DNA from: Jannaschia sp. W003
GTDB taxonomy: Bacteria; Pseudomonadota; Alphaproteobacteria; Rhodobacterales; Rhodobacteraceae
Direction of reading: 5' to 3'
Length of the DNA: 64,000 nt
Assembly (NCBI RefSeq): GCF_025144335.1
Contig: NZ_CP083539.1
Span: forward strand, 2,667,501-2,731,500
The translations under genes and the position numbers were made by a program. This document shows, one piece after another, positions 46,141 to 57,758 of the stretch; positions within the stretch are counted from its first letter, which is position 1; every line of letters begins with the position of its first letter. Under the pieces are notes generated by a model. It was not told the DNA's origin. It made no database searches and saw only the letters and a program-made list of their open reading frames with translations.

Positions 46141-46703
46141 GCGGCGCGCCGACCCTCATCCGGCGCTTGGGGCACCGCCGCATCGAGCCGCCGCGCCAGC
46201 TCCGCCGCGCCGACGTTCCGGTCCACCTCAAGCAGCTGCAGTCCCGCAGCGGCGAAGGCATGGCGCTTGATCGCGTCGCTGCGCTTCGCACGCGCGCCGA
46301 AGTGCCCGGAACCGTGATACTCGATCCCCACGAGGGGCCGGCACGCGGCGTCGATCACCAGGAGGTCGAGGTACTTCTGCCGCAGCGAGCCGAACCCAGA
46401 CGCGCGCCGGCGGCGGTCGGCGTGATCCACGGTGAACAGGGCGGACAGGCTGACCTCGGCGCAGACGTGGAGCCCCCGCGGCTCGGCCCAGCGCCGGACC
46501 GCGGCGAAGCACGCGGCCTGCTCCGCGCTCATCAGCCGGTTCACCGCACGGATGGTGCAGTCGGCCAGCGCCTCGGGCACGTCGGTGGGGCGCGGCCGCG
46601 CGGTGCGCAGACCGCGGGCGCGCAGGAACATGACGAGCGTCGCGACCGCGACGACGGCGAGGGCGGGCGGCGGCACGGCGCCGAGGAGCGAGGCGAAATC
46701 CAT
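46137..46703 (-). CDS. DUF2726 domain protein (nuclease-fold-like)
   Basis: A 188-residue protein with an N-terminal hydrophobic segment (about residues 8-28) and a DUF2726 domain. [27 protein letters not shown] contains the spaced acidic residues and the EY typical of restriction-endonuclease-like folds, and [15 protein letters not shown] follows. Many relatives have the same layout of membrane anchor plus this domain. Whether it cuts nucleic acid is unknown. It is convergent with pyrD, with overlapping stops. Confidence 0.8.
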   Translation of the reverse strand: MDFASLLGAVPPPALAVVAVATLVMFLRARGLRTARPRPTDVPEALADCTIRAVNRLMSAEQAACFAAVRRWAEPRGLHVCAEVSLSALFTVDHADRRRRASGFGSLRQKYLDLLVIDAACRPLVGIEYHGSGHFGARAKRSDAIKRHAFAAAGLQLLEVDRNVGAAELARRLDAAVPQAPDEGRRAA

Positions 46704-46752
46704 GGCACCGGCCTCGCCGAGGATCGCGGCGCGGTCGTGGCCGGCTCGGGGC

Positions 46753-47193
46753 CTACTCCGCCGCCCCGCCCGCGACCGATCCGATCTCCTCCAGCAGCCG
46801 GGCCTCCATCGCGCGCGGGTCCAGGCGCTCGGCCGTTCCGGCGCGGCGGGCGAAGATGTGGCCCGGCGTCACCAGCGCGTCGGGATCGGCCACGCCCTTC
46901 GCACCGCGCAGGTCCAGCGCCACCGTGGAGCCGCCCTTCGAGGCCATCGACACCCACTCCCAGCCCGCGTGCCTCATGCGCAGCGCGTCGCCCCAGGCGA
47001 TGCCGATCGCGAACAGCTCCTCGCTGCCGTACTCGCGCACGAAGTCCTGGGCGAGCAGGCCGTCGAGGTGGTCCATGATCGCGGCATGGCTGTCCATGGG
47101 CGCGGGGGGCTCGGCGTGGCCCGCCACCCAGTCGATCCAGCCGCGCACGAGCCTGCGGTCCTGGGCGGTGAACGGCGTGCGCGCGTCGGACAT
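46753..47193 (-). CDS. Conserved hypothetical protein, DUF3806-like
   Basis: A 146-residue soluble protein resembling DUF3806. ELFAIGIAWGDALRMRHAGWEWV and VADPDALVTPGHIFARR are the recognisable parts. The ATG at 47193 follows GGGAGACACC; an ATG 13 codons earlier is unlikely. Function unknown. It sits between the DUF2726 and LprI-like genes on the same strand. Confidence 0.72.
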   Translation of the reverse strand: MSDARTPFTAQDRRLVRGWIDWVAGHAEPPAPMDSHAAIMDHLDGLLAQDFVREYGSEELFAIGIAWGDALRMRHAGWEWVSMASKGGSTVALDLRGAKGVADPDALVTPGHIFARRAGTAERLDPRAMEARLLEEIGSVAGGAAE

Positions 47194-47269
47194 GGTGTCT
47201 CCCGGTGATCCGGGCCGCAGCAGAGCGCGCATCGCGCCCCGGCGTCAACCGGCGGGGGTCTTGGCGGGC

Positions 47270-47695
47270 CTAGGCGGGCTCGCCGAACAGCGCCAGCTCG
47301 GCGGCGCGCAGCTCCGCCTGATGGGTCAGGCACAGCGCGAGCGCGGCGGCGATCCCGTCCTCGTCGGCCCCCGCCCCCGCGGCCAGCGACACGGCCGCGC
47401 AGTGCGCGTCGGCGTGGGCGCGCCATGCCTCCTGCGAGCGCTCGATCATGTCGCGGATCGAGACGTCGCCCGGCGTTCCGCCGCGGCGATCCCAGTCCTC
47501 GCCCAGCACCTCGGCGCGGGTGAGCGCGAGCCGGTAGGCCTGGTCCATCGCGCCCTCCGCCTCGTCGAGCGCGAACTCCGCGCAGCGGAGCACCTCGCCG
47601 ATGCCCTTGGGCGCCTCGCAGTCCACGGGGACCGGCGCCTCCTGCGCGGCGGCGGGCAGCGCGAGCAGCGCGGCGAGGAGCGCCGTCGCCCTCAT
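47270..47695 (-). CDS. LprI-like / DUF1311 secreted protein
   Basis: A 141-residue exported protein with a signal peptide (TALLAALLALPAAAQEAP). The mature part has cysteines in VDCEAPKGIGEVLRCAEFALDEAEG, ADAHCAAV and LALCLTH, and the DUF1311 pattern of a small helical domain (MDQAYRLALTR, SQEAWRAHADAHC). Some relatives inhibit lysozyme; that activity is not shown here. It overlaps the upstream small gene by four bases. Confidence 0.8.
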   Translation of the reverse strand: MRATALLAALLALPAAAQEAPVPVDCEAPKGIGEVLRCAEFALDEAEGAMDQAYRLALTRAEVLGEDWDRRGGTPGDVSIRDMIERSQEAWRAHADAHCAAVSLAAGAGADEDGIAAALALCLTHQAELRAAELALFGEPA

Positions 47696-47982
47696 CGGCG
47701 CGCCCGCGTCAGCCGGCGCGAGTTCGCGTTGGTGGTGCGCGAGATCGGCACCAGCGCCGCCTCCATCGCGCCGAGCGGGTTGGCGCCGCCCACCATCGCC
47801 TTCGTGGCGGCGATGCCGGCCTCGGCGAAGGCGGCCTGCTTCTCGGTCACCATGCGCACCGACTCGCCGGCCGAGGCGGGCACGAGGCCGGCCAGGCCCA
47901 TGAGCCGCATTCCGATCACGGTCTGCGCCTCGGCGAGCATCGTGGCGGTGGCGAGGTTCAGGCGCATCATCTGCATCATCAT
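47692..47982 (-). CDS. Small conserved Rhodobacteraceae protein, phasin-like (sometimes labelled antifreeze protein)
   Basis: A 96-residue helical protein (MMMQMMRLNLATATMLAEAQ, then VIGMRLMGLAGLVPAS and a basic end RTTNANSRRLTRARR). The pattern resembles small proteins of this family that carry the misleading name antifreeze protein, and it looks phasin-like. Three successive ATG codons make the exact start uncertain. It is translationally coupled to the LprI-like gene. Function unknown. Confidence 0.65.
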   Translation of the reverse strand: MMMQMMRLNLATATMLAEAQTVIGMRLMGLAGLVPASAGESVRMVTEKQAAFAEAGIAATKAMVGGANPLGAMEAALVPISRTTNANSRRLTRARR

Positions 47983-48154
47983 CGGTGCGGGGCTTCCTCT
48001 GCGCCCGTCGCGGAAGCGCGCGGGATCGCACTCAGAACGCACGAAGGGCCGACGGGTTGCAACGGTCCGAAGGTGCAACGCCGCCATGCGGCGCCGGCGC
48101 CACACACCCGCCGCGCTCTGGTCAAGCGCGCCCCGCTCGGGCAAACCTCGCCGC

Positions 48155-49168
48155 ATGGACACGCTCACGATCCGCCGCCCCGACGACTGGCACCTCCACC
48201 TGCGCGACGGCGCCATGCTGCGGACCGTGGCGCCCCTGTCGGCCGGCTTCGGGCGCGCCCTCGTGATGCCCAACCTCGTGCCGCCCGTGACCACCGGCGC
48301 CATGGCCGCCGCCTACCGCGAGCGGATCCGGGCGGCGGGCTTCGCGCGCCCCCTGATGACGCTCTACCTCACCGAGGAGACCGACCCGGCCGACGTGGTG
48401 CGGGCCCACGCCGACGGGACCATCGCGGCGGTGAAGCTCTACCCCGCCGGAGCCACCACCAACTCGGCCTCCGGCGTGCGCGACTGGGACCGCATCCGCC
48501 CCGTCGTGGATGCGATGGAGGAGCACGGCGTGCCGCTCTGCCTCCACGGCGAGGTCACCGACCCCGAGGTCGACATCTTCGACCGCGAGCTGCGCTTCCT
48601 CGACACTCGCCTCGCGCCCCTGCGCGACATGCACCCGGGCCTGCGGATCACGCTGGAGCACATCACCACCGCGGACGCGGTGTCCTGGGTGCTCGACCAC
48701 GGCGTCGGCGCCACGATCACGGTCCAGCACCTCATGGCCGACCGCAACGACATGCTGGCGGTGGGCCTGCGCCCGCACCACTACTGCCTGCCCGTGCTCA
48801 AGCGCCGTCGCCACCGCGATGCGCTGCGCCACGCCGCCACGTCGGGGGCGAAGAACTTCTTCCTCGGCACCGACAGCGCGCCGCATCCCCAGCACGCCAA
48901 GGAGGCCGCCTGCTGCGCCGCTGGCTGCTTCACCGCCCCCCACGCCTTGGCCGCCTACGCGCAGGTCTTCGACGAGGAGGGCGCGCTGGGCAAGCTCGAG
49001 GGCTTCGCCTCGCTCCACGGCCCCGCGCACTACCGGCTGGAGCCGAACGCGGACACCGTGACCCTGCGCCGGGGCGAGCCGCTGGAGTTGCCCGCGCACC
49101 ACGGCGGCGATCCCCGCGTCGTGCCCTTCGACCCGGGCCACCCGATCCGCTGGCACGTCGACGCCTGA
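48155..49168 (+). CDS. pyrC: Dihydroorotase
   Basis: Closes carbamoyl-aspartate to dihydroorotate; 337 residues, the compact E. coli PyrC type. [12 protein letters not shown] gives the first zinc histidines, [17 protein letters not shown] the carbamylated lysine, then [16 protein letters not shown] and the catalytic [13 protein letters not shown]. The ATG at 48155 has only a weak ribosome binding site. A much longer upstream reading is a shadow. pyrE follows 25 bases later. Confidence 0.95.
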   Translation: MDTLTIRRPDDWHLHLRDGAMLRTVAPLSAGFGRALVMPNLVPPVTTGAMAAAYRERIRAAGFARPLMTLYLTEETDPADVVRAHADGTIAAVKLYPAGATTNSASGVRDWDRIRPVVDAMEEHGVPLCLHGEVTDPEVDIFDRELRFLDTRLAPLRDMHPGLRITLEHITTADAVSWVLDHGVGATITVQHLMADRNDMLAVGLRPHHYCLPVLKRRRHRDALRHAATSGAKNFFLGTDSAPHPQHAKEAACCAAGCFTAPHALAAYAQVFDEEGALGKLEGFASLHGPAHYRLEPNADTVTLRRGEPLELPAHHGGDPRVVPFDPGHPIRWHVDA

Positions 49169-49193
49169 TCTCTACCCAACCGGAAGCCTCGCC

Positions 49194-49874
49194 ATGATCC
49201 CCGCCGCCTTTCCGCCCCGCGACGAGATCGCCCGCCTCGCCGCCCGTGCCCTCCTGGAGGTCGAGGCCGTGGCCTTCCGGCCCGAGGACCCGTTCACGCT
49301 GGCCAGCGGCCTGCCCTCGCCCACCTACGTCGACTGCCGACGCCTCATCTCCCACCCGCGAATCCGCTCGGTGCTGATGGACTTCCTCGCCGCCACGGTG
49401 ATGCGCGACGCCGGCATGGAGGCCTTCACCAACGTGGCGGGCGGCGAGACCGCGGGCATCCCCTTCGCGGCTCTCGTGGCCGAGCGGCTGGCGCTGCCGA
49501 TGACCTACGTGCGCAAGAAGCCCAAGGGCTACGGCCGGAACGCCCGCATCGAGGGCCTCATGGGCGAGGGCGACCGGGTCCTGCTGGTCGAGGACCTCAC
49601 CACCGACGGCGGCTCGAAGCTCTCCTTCGTGGACGCCATCCGCGAGACCGGCGCCACCTGCGCGCACACCGCGGTGATCTTCTCCTACGGCATCTTCCCC
49701 GAGACCGAGGACGTGCTCGGCGGCCACGGCGTCGCCCTACATTCGCTCTGCACCTGGTGGGACGTGCTTGCCGAGGCGAGGGCCTCGGGCGCCTTCGCCA
49801 CGAGCACCCTCGCCGACGTCGAGGCCTTCCTGGAGGCGCCCCGCGCCTGGCAGGAGGAGCGGCGCGCGACCTGA
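49194..49874 (+). CDS. pyrE: Orotate phosphoribosyltransferase
   Basis: Makes orotidine monophosphate from orotate and PRPP; 226 residues. The PRPP loop is [18 protein letters not shown], with [20 protein letters not shown] and [18 protein letters not shown] upstream. It is paired with pyrC in one operon, and pyrD is 3 kb away on the same strand. Start at the ATG at 49194, shortly after CGGAAGC. Confidence 0.95.
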   Translation: MIPAAFPPRDEIARLAARALLEVEAVAFRPEDPFTLASGLPSPTYVDCRRLISHPRIRSVLMDFLAATVMRDAGMEAFTNVAGGETAGIPFAALVAERLALPMTYVRKKPKGYGRNARIEGLMGEGDRVLLVEDLTTDGGSKLSFVDAIRETGATCAHTAVIFSYGIFPETEDVLGGHGVALHSLCTWWDVLAEARASGAFATSTLADVEAFLEAPRAWQEERRAT

Positions 49875-49999
49875 ACGCCGCCAACGGCTTGCGCGGCGAC
49901 GTTCACGCGATCCTGACCCGGCGGGGGCCTTCTCCACAGGATTTCCACGTGGACCCTCGGCCCTCCGTCCGGTAGACCCGGCGAACGGGGGATGACGCC

Positions 50000-51487
<1,488 letters not shown>

Positions 51488-51532
51488 CGCCGGCCGCTTG
51501 ACGCTGCGGCGCGGCTTGTCCATGCGGCGCCC

Positions 51533-52576
51533 ATGGGGACGGGACAGCTTTTCATCGACCTGGAGGCGGTGGCCGCCAACTGGCGCGCGCTTGACCGCCT
51601 GAGCGCCGCCGGCTGCGAGACCGCGGCCGTGGTCAAGGCCGACGCCTACGGCTTGGGCGTGGTTCCCGTGGTGACGCGCCTCGCCGCCGAGGGCGCCCGC
51701 GCCTTCTTCGTGGCCTCCGCCGCCGAGGGCATCGAGGTGCGCCGCGCCCTCGGGCCAGAGCCGCGCATCTACCTCCTCTACGGCCACATGGCGGGCGACA
51801 CCGAGACGATCGCGCGGGGCGACCTCGTGCCGATGCTCGTCTCCGTGGACCAGCTCCTGCGGCACCTCGAATCGATGCCCGCGCGGCCCTTCGGCTTGCA
51901 GCTCGACACCGGCATGAGCCGCCTCGGCTTGACCGAGGCCGAGTGGGCCGCCACCCGCGAGATCGCGCTGGAGGCCGGGCCGGCCCTGGTGATGAGCCAC
52001 CTCGCCTCCGCCGACGACCCCGAGAACCCCGCCAACGCGGACCAGCTCCGCCGCTTCCGCGAGATGACCGACGGCATCGAGGTGCCGCGCAGCCTCGCGG
52101 CCACCGGCGGGACGCTCCTCGGCGAGGCGTTCCACTTCGACATGTGCCGCCCCGGCGTGGGCCTTTTCGGGGGCCTGCCGTTCCGGGACGCCGAGCCCGT
52201 GGTCCGGCTGGAGCTGCCCGTGGTCGCCTGCTTCGACGTCCCCGCCGGCGCGCGCGTCGGCTACGACGGCACCTGGACCGCGCCCGCGCCCACCCGCATC
52301 GCCACCGTGGCGGGAGGCTATGCCGACGGGCTGTTCCGCGCGCTGCAGCCGGGTCTGGAGGTCATGGCCGGGCCGGTGGCCTGCCCGGTGCGGGGGCGCG
52401 TCTCGATGGACCTGCTGACCGTGGACATCGGCCATCTCGACGCCGACCCGCCCCACGTGACCGCGATCGACGACCGGCGCGGCGTGGATGCGGTGGCCGC
52501 CGGGGCCGGCACCATCGGATACGAGATCCTCACCGCGCTCGGCCGCCGCTACGATCGGCGCTACCGCGGAGGTTGA
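51533..52576 (+). CDS. alr: Alanine racemase
   Basis: PLP enzyme supplying D-alanine for peptidoglycan; 347 residues. The PLP lysine lies in AAVVKADAYGLGVVPV, and the second catalytic base, a tyrosine, in ARVGYDGTWTAPA. MSRLGLTEAEW and VRGRVSMDLLTVDI fit the family. It starts about 45 bases after dnaB, a common neighbour, and may be cotranscribed with it. Confidence 0.95.
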   Translation: MGTGQLFIDLEAVAANWRALDRLSAAGCETAAVVKADAYGLGVVPVVTRLAAEGARAFFVASAAEGIEVRRALGPEPRIYLLYGHMAGDTETIARGDLVPMLVSVDQLLRHLESMPARPFGLQLDTGMSRLGLTEAEWAATREIALEAGPALVMSHLASADDPENPANADQLRRFREMTDGIEVPRSLAATGGTLLGEAFHFDMCRPGVGLFGGLPFRDAEPVVRLELPVVACFDVPAGARVGYDGTWTAPAPTRIATVAGGYADGLFRALQPGLEVMAGPVACPVRGRVSMDLLTVDIGHLDADPPHVTAIDDRRGVDAVAAGAGTIGYEILTALGRRYDRRYRGG

Positions 52577-52777
52577 TTCGCCCCCGCCTCGAACGACATG
52601 GGTCTTCCCTGCGGCGACAAACGGATTATGTGATCACAATTGCAACCCATCCGGAACTAATGGCCCTCGCGGGGGAACCCGTGGCGAAAGCGCTACGTTG
52701 GGACGGGATATTTCTGATATGGTCGAACGGGCAATGGTCCGCGGCTAGGTTGGCCCACCGCACGGGGTTCGAGGCAC
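52577..52777. other. AT-rich spacer with a TGTGATCACA palindrome
   Basis: This 200-base gap is markedly less GC-rich than its surroundings. It holds the palindrome TGTGATCACA (52629-52638), a possible operator, and downstream GATATTTCTGATATGG, which may form promoter elements for the coiled-coil gene. I see no gene. Confidence 0.5.
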
Positions 52778-53572
52778 ATGACAGACACGACGCACAACGT
52801 GGCGATCGCCACCACGATTCTTCAGCAGGTCTGCACCTTCGTGCTGGCCCTCGCCGCGCTGGCGATGGTGGTGCTCACGGGGGCGGCGCTGGCCGGGCTC
52901 GCGCCGTGGATCGACCTGCCGCTGGTGATCGGCGGCGAGCCGGTCGAGGGCGCCGGCATGTACGTGCAGATCGGCTTCACCGCCCTGCTGCTGATCCTCG
53001 CCGGCTTCCTGCCGTCGAACGCCCGCGTCCGCCGGCTGGAGCTGACCAACCGCGACTTCCACATCTCCATGGAGGACGTGGCGCGCGCCTACGACTACGT
53101 GCACCGCGCCGACCGCGAGGGCACGTTCCAGCTCTCCCGCGAGTTCGACGCCATGCGCGACCGCATCGAGTGGATGCGCCAGCACCCCGAGCTCGGCGAG
53201 CTGGAGCACGACGTGCTGCAGCTGGCCGCGCAGATGAGCGTCGAGAGCCGCGAGCTGGCGGAGGTCTATGCCGACGAGAAGGTCGACCGCGCCCGCTCCT
53301 TCCTGCGCCAGCGCCAGGGCGAGATCGAGGACTACCGCCAGCGCATCTCCATGGCCCAGGCCACCGTCCACGAGATCAAGCGCTGGATGCAGGCCCTGTC
53401 GGTCGAGGAGGGCCTCGCCGAGAAGCAGCTCGAGCGCCTGCAGAAGGACCTCGCCGAGATCACCGACGCCATGAAGCTGACCGGACACGGCAAGACCGAG
53501 AACGTGGTCGCCATGGGCCCCTCGACCCGCCGCGACGGCACCGGCAACTCCGAGTCGCTGCCCGCCAGCTGA
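52778..53572 (+). CDS. Membrane-anchored coiled-coil protein, unknown function
   Basis: A 264-residue protein with two N-terminal membrane segments (about residues 17-43 and 63-83) followed by a long charged helical region (about 95-235), including RARSFLRQRQGEIEDYRQRI and EKQLERLQKDLAEITDAMK, that looks like coiled coil. The tail after residue 240 is flexible. It probably projects a coiled coil into the cytoplasm or periplasm. I do not recognise a defined family. A strong terminator follows it. Confidence 0.75.
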   Translation: MTDTTHNVAIATTILQQVCTFVLALAALAMVVLTGAALAGLAPWIDLPLVIGGEPVEGAGMYVQIGFTALLLILAGFLPSNARVRRLELTNRDFHISMEDVARAYDYVHRADREGTFQLSREFDAMRDRIEWMRQHPELGELEHDVLQLAAQMSVESRELAEVYADEKVDRARSFLRQRQGEIEDYRQRISMAQATVHEIKRWMQALSVEEGLAEKQLERLQKDLAEITDAMKLTGHGKTENVVAMGPSTRRDGTGNSESLPAS

Positions 53573-53595
53573 GGCGCGGCCGACCGCGCGACCCG

Positions 53596-53623
53596 AAAGG
53601 CCCGGCCCCTGCGCCGGGCCTTT
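53596..53623 (+). terminator. Rho-independent terminator after the coiled-coil gene
   Basis: AAAGGCCCGGC and GCCGGGCCTTTT form an 11-pair stem (core eight GC-rich pairs at 53599-53606 and 53613-53620) with a six-base loop and a T-run, about 25 bases after the stop. Confidence 0.85.
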
Positions 53624-53672
53624 TCGCGCGCCACGTCTTGCGCGGCGCGCGCGGATGGACCAAATCGGGAAC

Positions 53673-55040
<1,368 letters not shown>

Positions 55041-55079
55041 GGGGTCCCGCGGGGCAGGCAACCGGAAGGGCGGCACGAC

Positions 55080-55649
55080 ATGGACGGCTTCACGATCGTC
55101 GACGCGGTGGTCGCGGGCGTCATCCTCGTTTCCGCGATCCTCGCCTACAGCCGCGGGCTCGTGCGCGAGGCCATGGCCATCGTCGGCTGGATCGGCGCCG
55201 CGATCCTCGCCTTCACCTTCGCCGGCCCGTTCGAGCCGCTGGTGAAGGAGCTGCCCGTGATCGGCGACACCCTCGCCGGATCCTGCGAGCTGGCCGTGCT
55301 CGCCGCCTTCGCGGTGGTGTTCGCGCTCAGCCTCGTGGCGTTCAGCTTCTTCACGCCGCTCCTCAGCTCGGCCGTGCGCCACTCGGCCCTCGGGCCGGTG
55401 GACCAGGGCCTCGGCTTCCTGTTCGGCGTGCTGCGCGGCGTGCTGCTCGTGGCGGTGGGCTTCGTGGTCTACGACCGCGTGGTGGTCGACGAGGGCATCC
55501 CCGAGATCACCAACAGCCGCTCCGCCGTGATCTTCGCCCGCATGCGCGACGGCATCGAGGACCAGATCCCCGAGGACGCGCCGGGCTGGATCCTCGTGCG
55601 CTACGAGAGCCTCGTGGGCGAGTGCGTCACGCCCGCCACGGACACGTGA
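55080..55649 (+). CDS. cvpA: CvpA family protein (colicin V production)
   Basis: A 189-residue membrane protein with about four hydrophobic segments. FTIVDAVVAGVILVSAILAYSRGLVREAMAI is the usual N-terminus and HSALGPVDQGLGFLFGVLRG the conserved second half. The placement between radA and purF is the classical cvpA-purF neighbourhood. Its molecular role is not settled; loss affects envelope function in some bacteria. Confidence 0.93.
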   Translation: MDGFTIVDAVVAGVILVSAILAYSRGLVREAMAIVGWIGAAILAFTFAGPFEPLVKELPVIGDTLAGSCELAVLAAFAVVFALSLVAFSFFTPLLSSAVRHSALGPVDQGLGFLFGVLRGVLLVAVGFVVYDRVVVDEGIPEITNSRSAVIFARMRDGIEDQIPEDAPGWILVRYESLVGECVTPATDT

Positions 55650-55719
55650 TCCCCGCCCCGTGACACCGGGCGCCGCACCCCCTATGGGGGAGCGACCCAA
55701 GCCACGGGAACCCCTGCCC

Positions 55720-57204
55720 ATGTCCGAGACCGAACCCCTCTGGCGGTCGAACCCGCTCGACGCGCTCGACGGCGACACGCTGCACGAGGAGTGCGGCGTG
55801 TTCGGCGCGATCGGCGCCGGCGAGGCCGCGCCCCTCGTGGCCCTCGGCCTCCACGCCCTCCAGCACCGGGGCCAGGAGGCGGGCGGCATCGTCGTCCACG
55901 ACCCCGAGCGCGGCTTCAACTTCGCCCGCCGCTTCGGCTACGTGCGCGACACCTTCACCTCGCAGGACGTCATGGACACCCTGCCCGGGGACGTCGGCAT
56001 CGGCCACGTCCGCTACGCCACTTCGGGCAGCAAGGGCGGCACCGCGATCCGCGAGGTCCAGCCCTTCTTCGGCGAGTTCGCCATGGGCGGCGCCGCGGTC
56101 GCCCACAACGGCAACATCGTGAACGCAGAGGCGCTGCGGAAGGATCTGATCGGGCGCGGCTCGATCTTCCAGTCCAGCAGCGACTCGGAGTGCATCATCC
56201 ACCTCATGGCGCGCTCCATGGGCCCCAACATCCCCGAGCGGATGAAGGACGCCCTGCGCCGCGTGGAAGGAGCCTTCTCGATCGTGGCCATGACCCGCAC
56301 CAAGCTGATCGGCTGCCGCGATCCCCTGGGCGTGCGCCCCCTAGTGCTGGGCCGCATCGGCGAGACCGGCTACGCGCTCGCCTCCGAGACCTGCGCCCTC
56401 GACATCATCGGCGCGGAGTTCCTGCGCGAGGTGGAGCCGGGCGAGATGGTGGTGATCACCAAGGAAGGCGCGCTGATCTCGCACCGCCCCTTCGAGCAGC
56501 GCCGCCCGCGCTTCTGCATCTTCGAGCACGTCTACTTCTCGCGCCCCGACTCGATCCTCGGAGGCCGCTCGGTCTACGAGACCCGTGAGGCGATCGGCCG
56601 CGAGCTGGCCAAGGAGGCCCCCGTGGAGGCCGACCTCGTCTGCCCCGTGCCCGACTCGGGGACCCCGGCGGCGATCGGCTACTCGCTGGAGTCGGGCATC
56701 CCCTACGCCATGGGGATCATCCGCAACCAGTACGTGGGCCGCACCTTCATCGAGCCCACCGAGCAGATCCGCAACATGGGCGTGCGCCTGAAGCTCAACG
56801 TGAACCGCGCCCTCATCCGCGGCAAGCGCGTGGTGCTGGTGGACGACAGCGTGGTGCGCGGCACGACCTCGCGCAAGATCAAGGAGATGATCCTCGATGC
56901 CGGCGCCGCCGCCGTGCACTTCCGCATCGCCTCCCCGCCCACGGCCTGGCCCTGCTTCTACGGCGTCGACACGCCCCAGCGCGAGAAGCTGCTCGCCGCC
57001 ACGATGAGCGAGGAGGAGATGCGCCGGCACCTGGGCGTCGACTCCCTGCGCTTCATCTCCCTCGACGGACTCTACCGCGCCGTGGGCGAGGCGAAGGGCC
57101 GGAACCCCGACGCGCCCCAGTACTGCGATGCGTGCTTCTCGGGCGAGTATCCCGTGAGCCCCTCGGACCAGATCGCCCGCGGCTTCCGGGTCGCCGCGGA
57201 GTAG
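55720..57204 (+). CDS. purF: Amidophosphoribosyltransferase
   Basis: First committed step of purine synthesis: PRPP plus glutamine to phosphoribosylamine; 494 residues. A propeptide of about 25 residues ends before the nucleophile Cys in HEECGVFGAIG. The glutaminase domain has HRGQEAGGIVV and HNGNIVNAEALR, and the PRTase domain has VVLVDDSVVRGTTS. The ATG at 55720 (MSETEPLW) is preferred over an earlier in-frame ATG without support. It follows cvpA by about 70 bases. Confidence 0.96.
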   Translation: MSETEPLWRSNPLDALDGDTLHEECGVFGAIGAGEAAPLVALGLHALQHRGQEAGGIVVHDPERGFNFARRFGYVRDTFTSQDVMDTLPGDVGIGHVRYATSGSKGGTAIREVQPFFGEFAMGGAAVAHNGNIVNAEALRKDLIGRGSIFQSSSDSECIIHLMARSMGPNIPERMKDALRRVEGAFSIVAMTRTKLIGCRDPLGVRPLVLGRIGETGYALASETCALDIIGAEFLREVEPGEMVVITKEGALISHRPFEQRRPRFCIFEHVYFSRPDSILGGRSVYETREAIGRELAKEAPVEADLVCPVPDSGTPAAIGYSLESGIPYAMGIIRNQYVGRTFIEPTEQIRNMGVRLKLNVNRALIRGKRVVLVDDSVVRGTTSRKIKEMILDAGAAAVHFRIASPPTAWPCFYGVDTPQREKLLAATMSEEEMRRHLGVDSLRFISLDGLYRAVGEAKGRNPDAPQYCDACFSGEYPVSPSDQIARGFRVAAE

Positions 57205-57314
57205 GGTGCCGCGACGGCGGAACACCGCCTGCCACATTCCTGCCTCATTGTGGGTACACGCTGAATTAACGAGCATCCGGGCAAACCGGAGCCGTGGGCA
57301 GTTTGAGGCAGACA

Positions 57315-57758
57315 ATGGACATCACCCTGAAGGCGGTCGAACCCGCCGACCGGGAGGCGTGGGCCGCGCTCTGGCGCGACTACCTCGTCTTCTACGGAAC
57401 CGCACGCGACCGGACGGCCTACGACGCCGCCTTCGCGCAGCTCCTCTCCGACGATCCCCATAGCTTCGCGGGACGCCTCGCCCTCTCGCGCGGCCGCGTG
57501 ATCGGGCTGGCCCACTGGGTCTGGCACCCGCACATGTGGAACCCGGGCGGGGTGATCTACCTGCAGGATCTCTACGTCGCCCCCCGCGAGCGCGGGCGCG
57601 GCGTGGCGTCTCGGCTGATCGCCGCCGCCTACGAGGACGCGGACCGCCGCGGCGCCGCATCGGTCTACTGGCTCACCCAGTGCGGCAACCCGGCGCGCGC
57701 GCTCTACGACCGCGTGGCCGAGCGCACCGAGTTCGTGAAGTACCAGAGGTCGGCGTGA
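57315..57758 (+). CDS. GNAT-family N-acetyltransferase
   Basis: A 147-residue acetyltransferase. The acetyl-CoA binding strand and loop are IYLQDLYVAPRERGRGVASRLI, followed by YWLTQCGNPARALYDRV, which resembles the small-amine GNAT subgroup. The ATG at 57315 follows TTGAGGCAGACA. It overlaps the next gene by four bases (GTGA). Acceptor unknown. Confidence 0.9.
   Translation: MDITLKAVEPADREAWAALWRDYLVFYGTARDRTAYDAAFAQLLSDDPHSFAGRLALSRGRVIGLAHWVWHPHMWNPGGVIYLQDLYVAPRERGRGVASRLIAAAYEDADRRGAASVYWLTQCGNPARALYDRVAERTEFVKYQRSA

Noticed and set aside
46856..49168. Long N-terminal extension of pyrC
   Set aside because: It crosses several minus-strand genes and has no dihydroorotase homology; the true start is at 48155.
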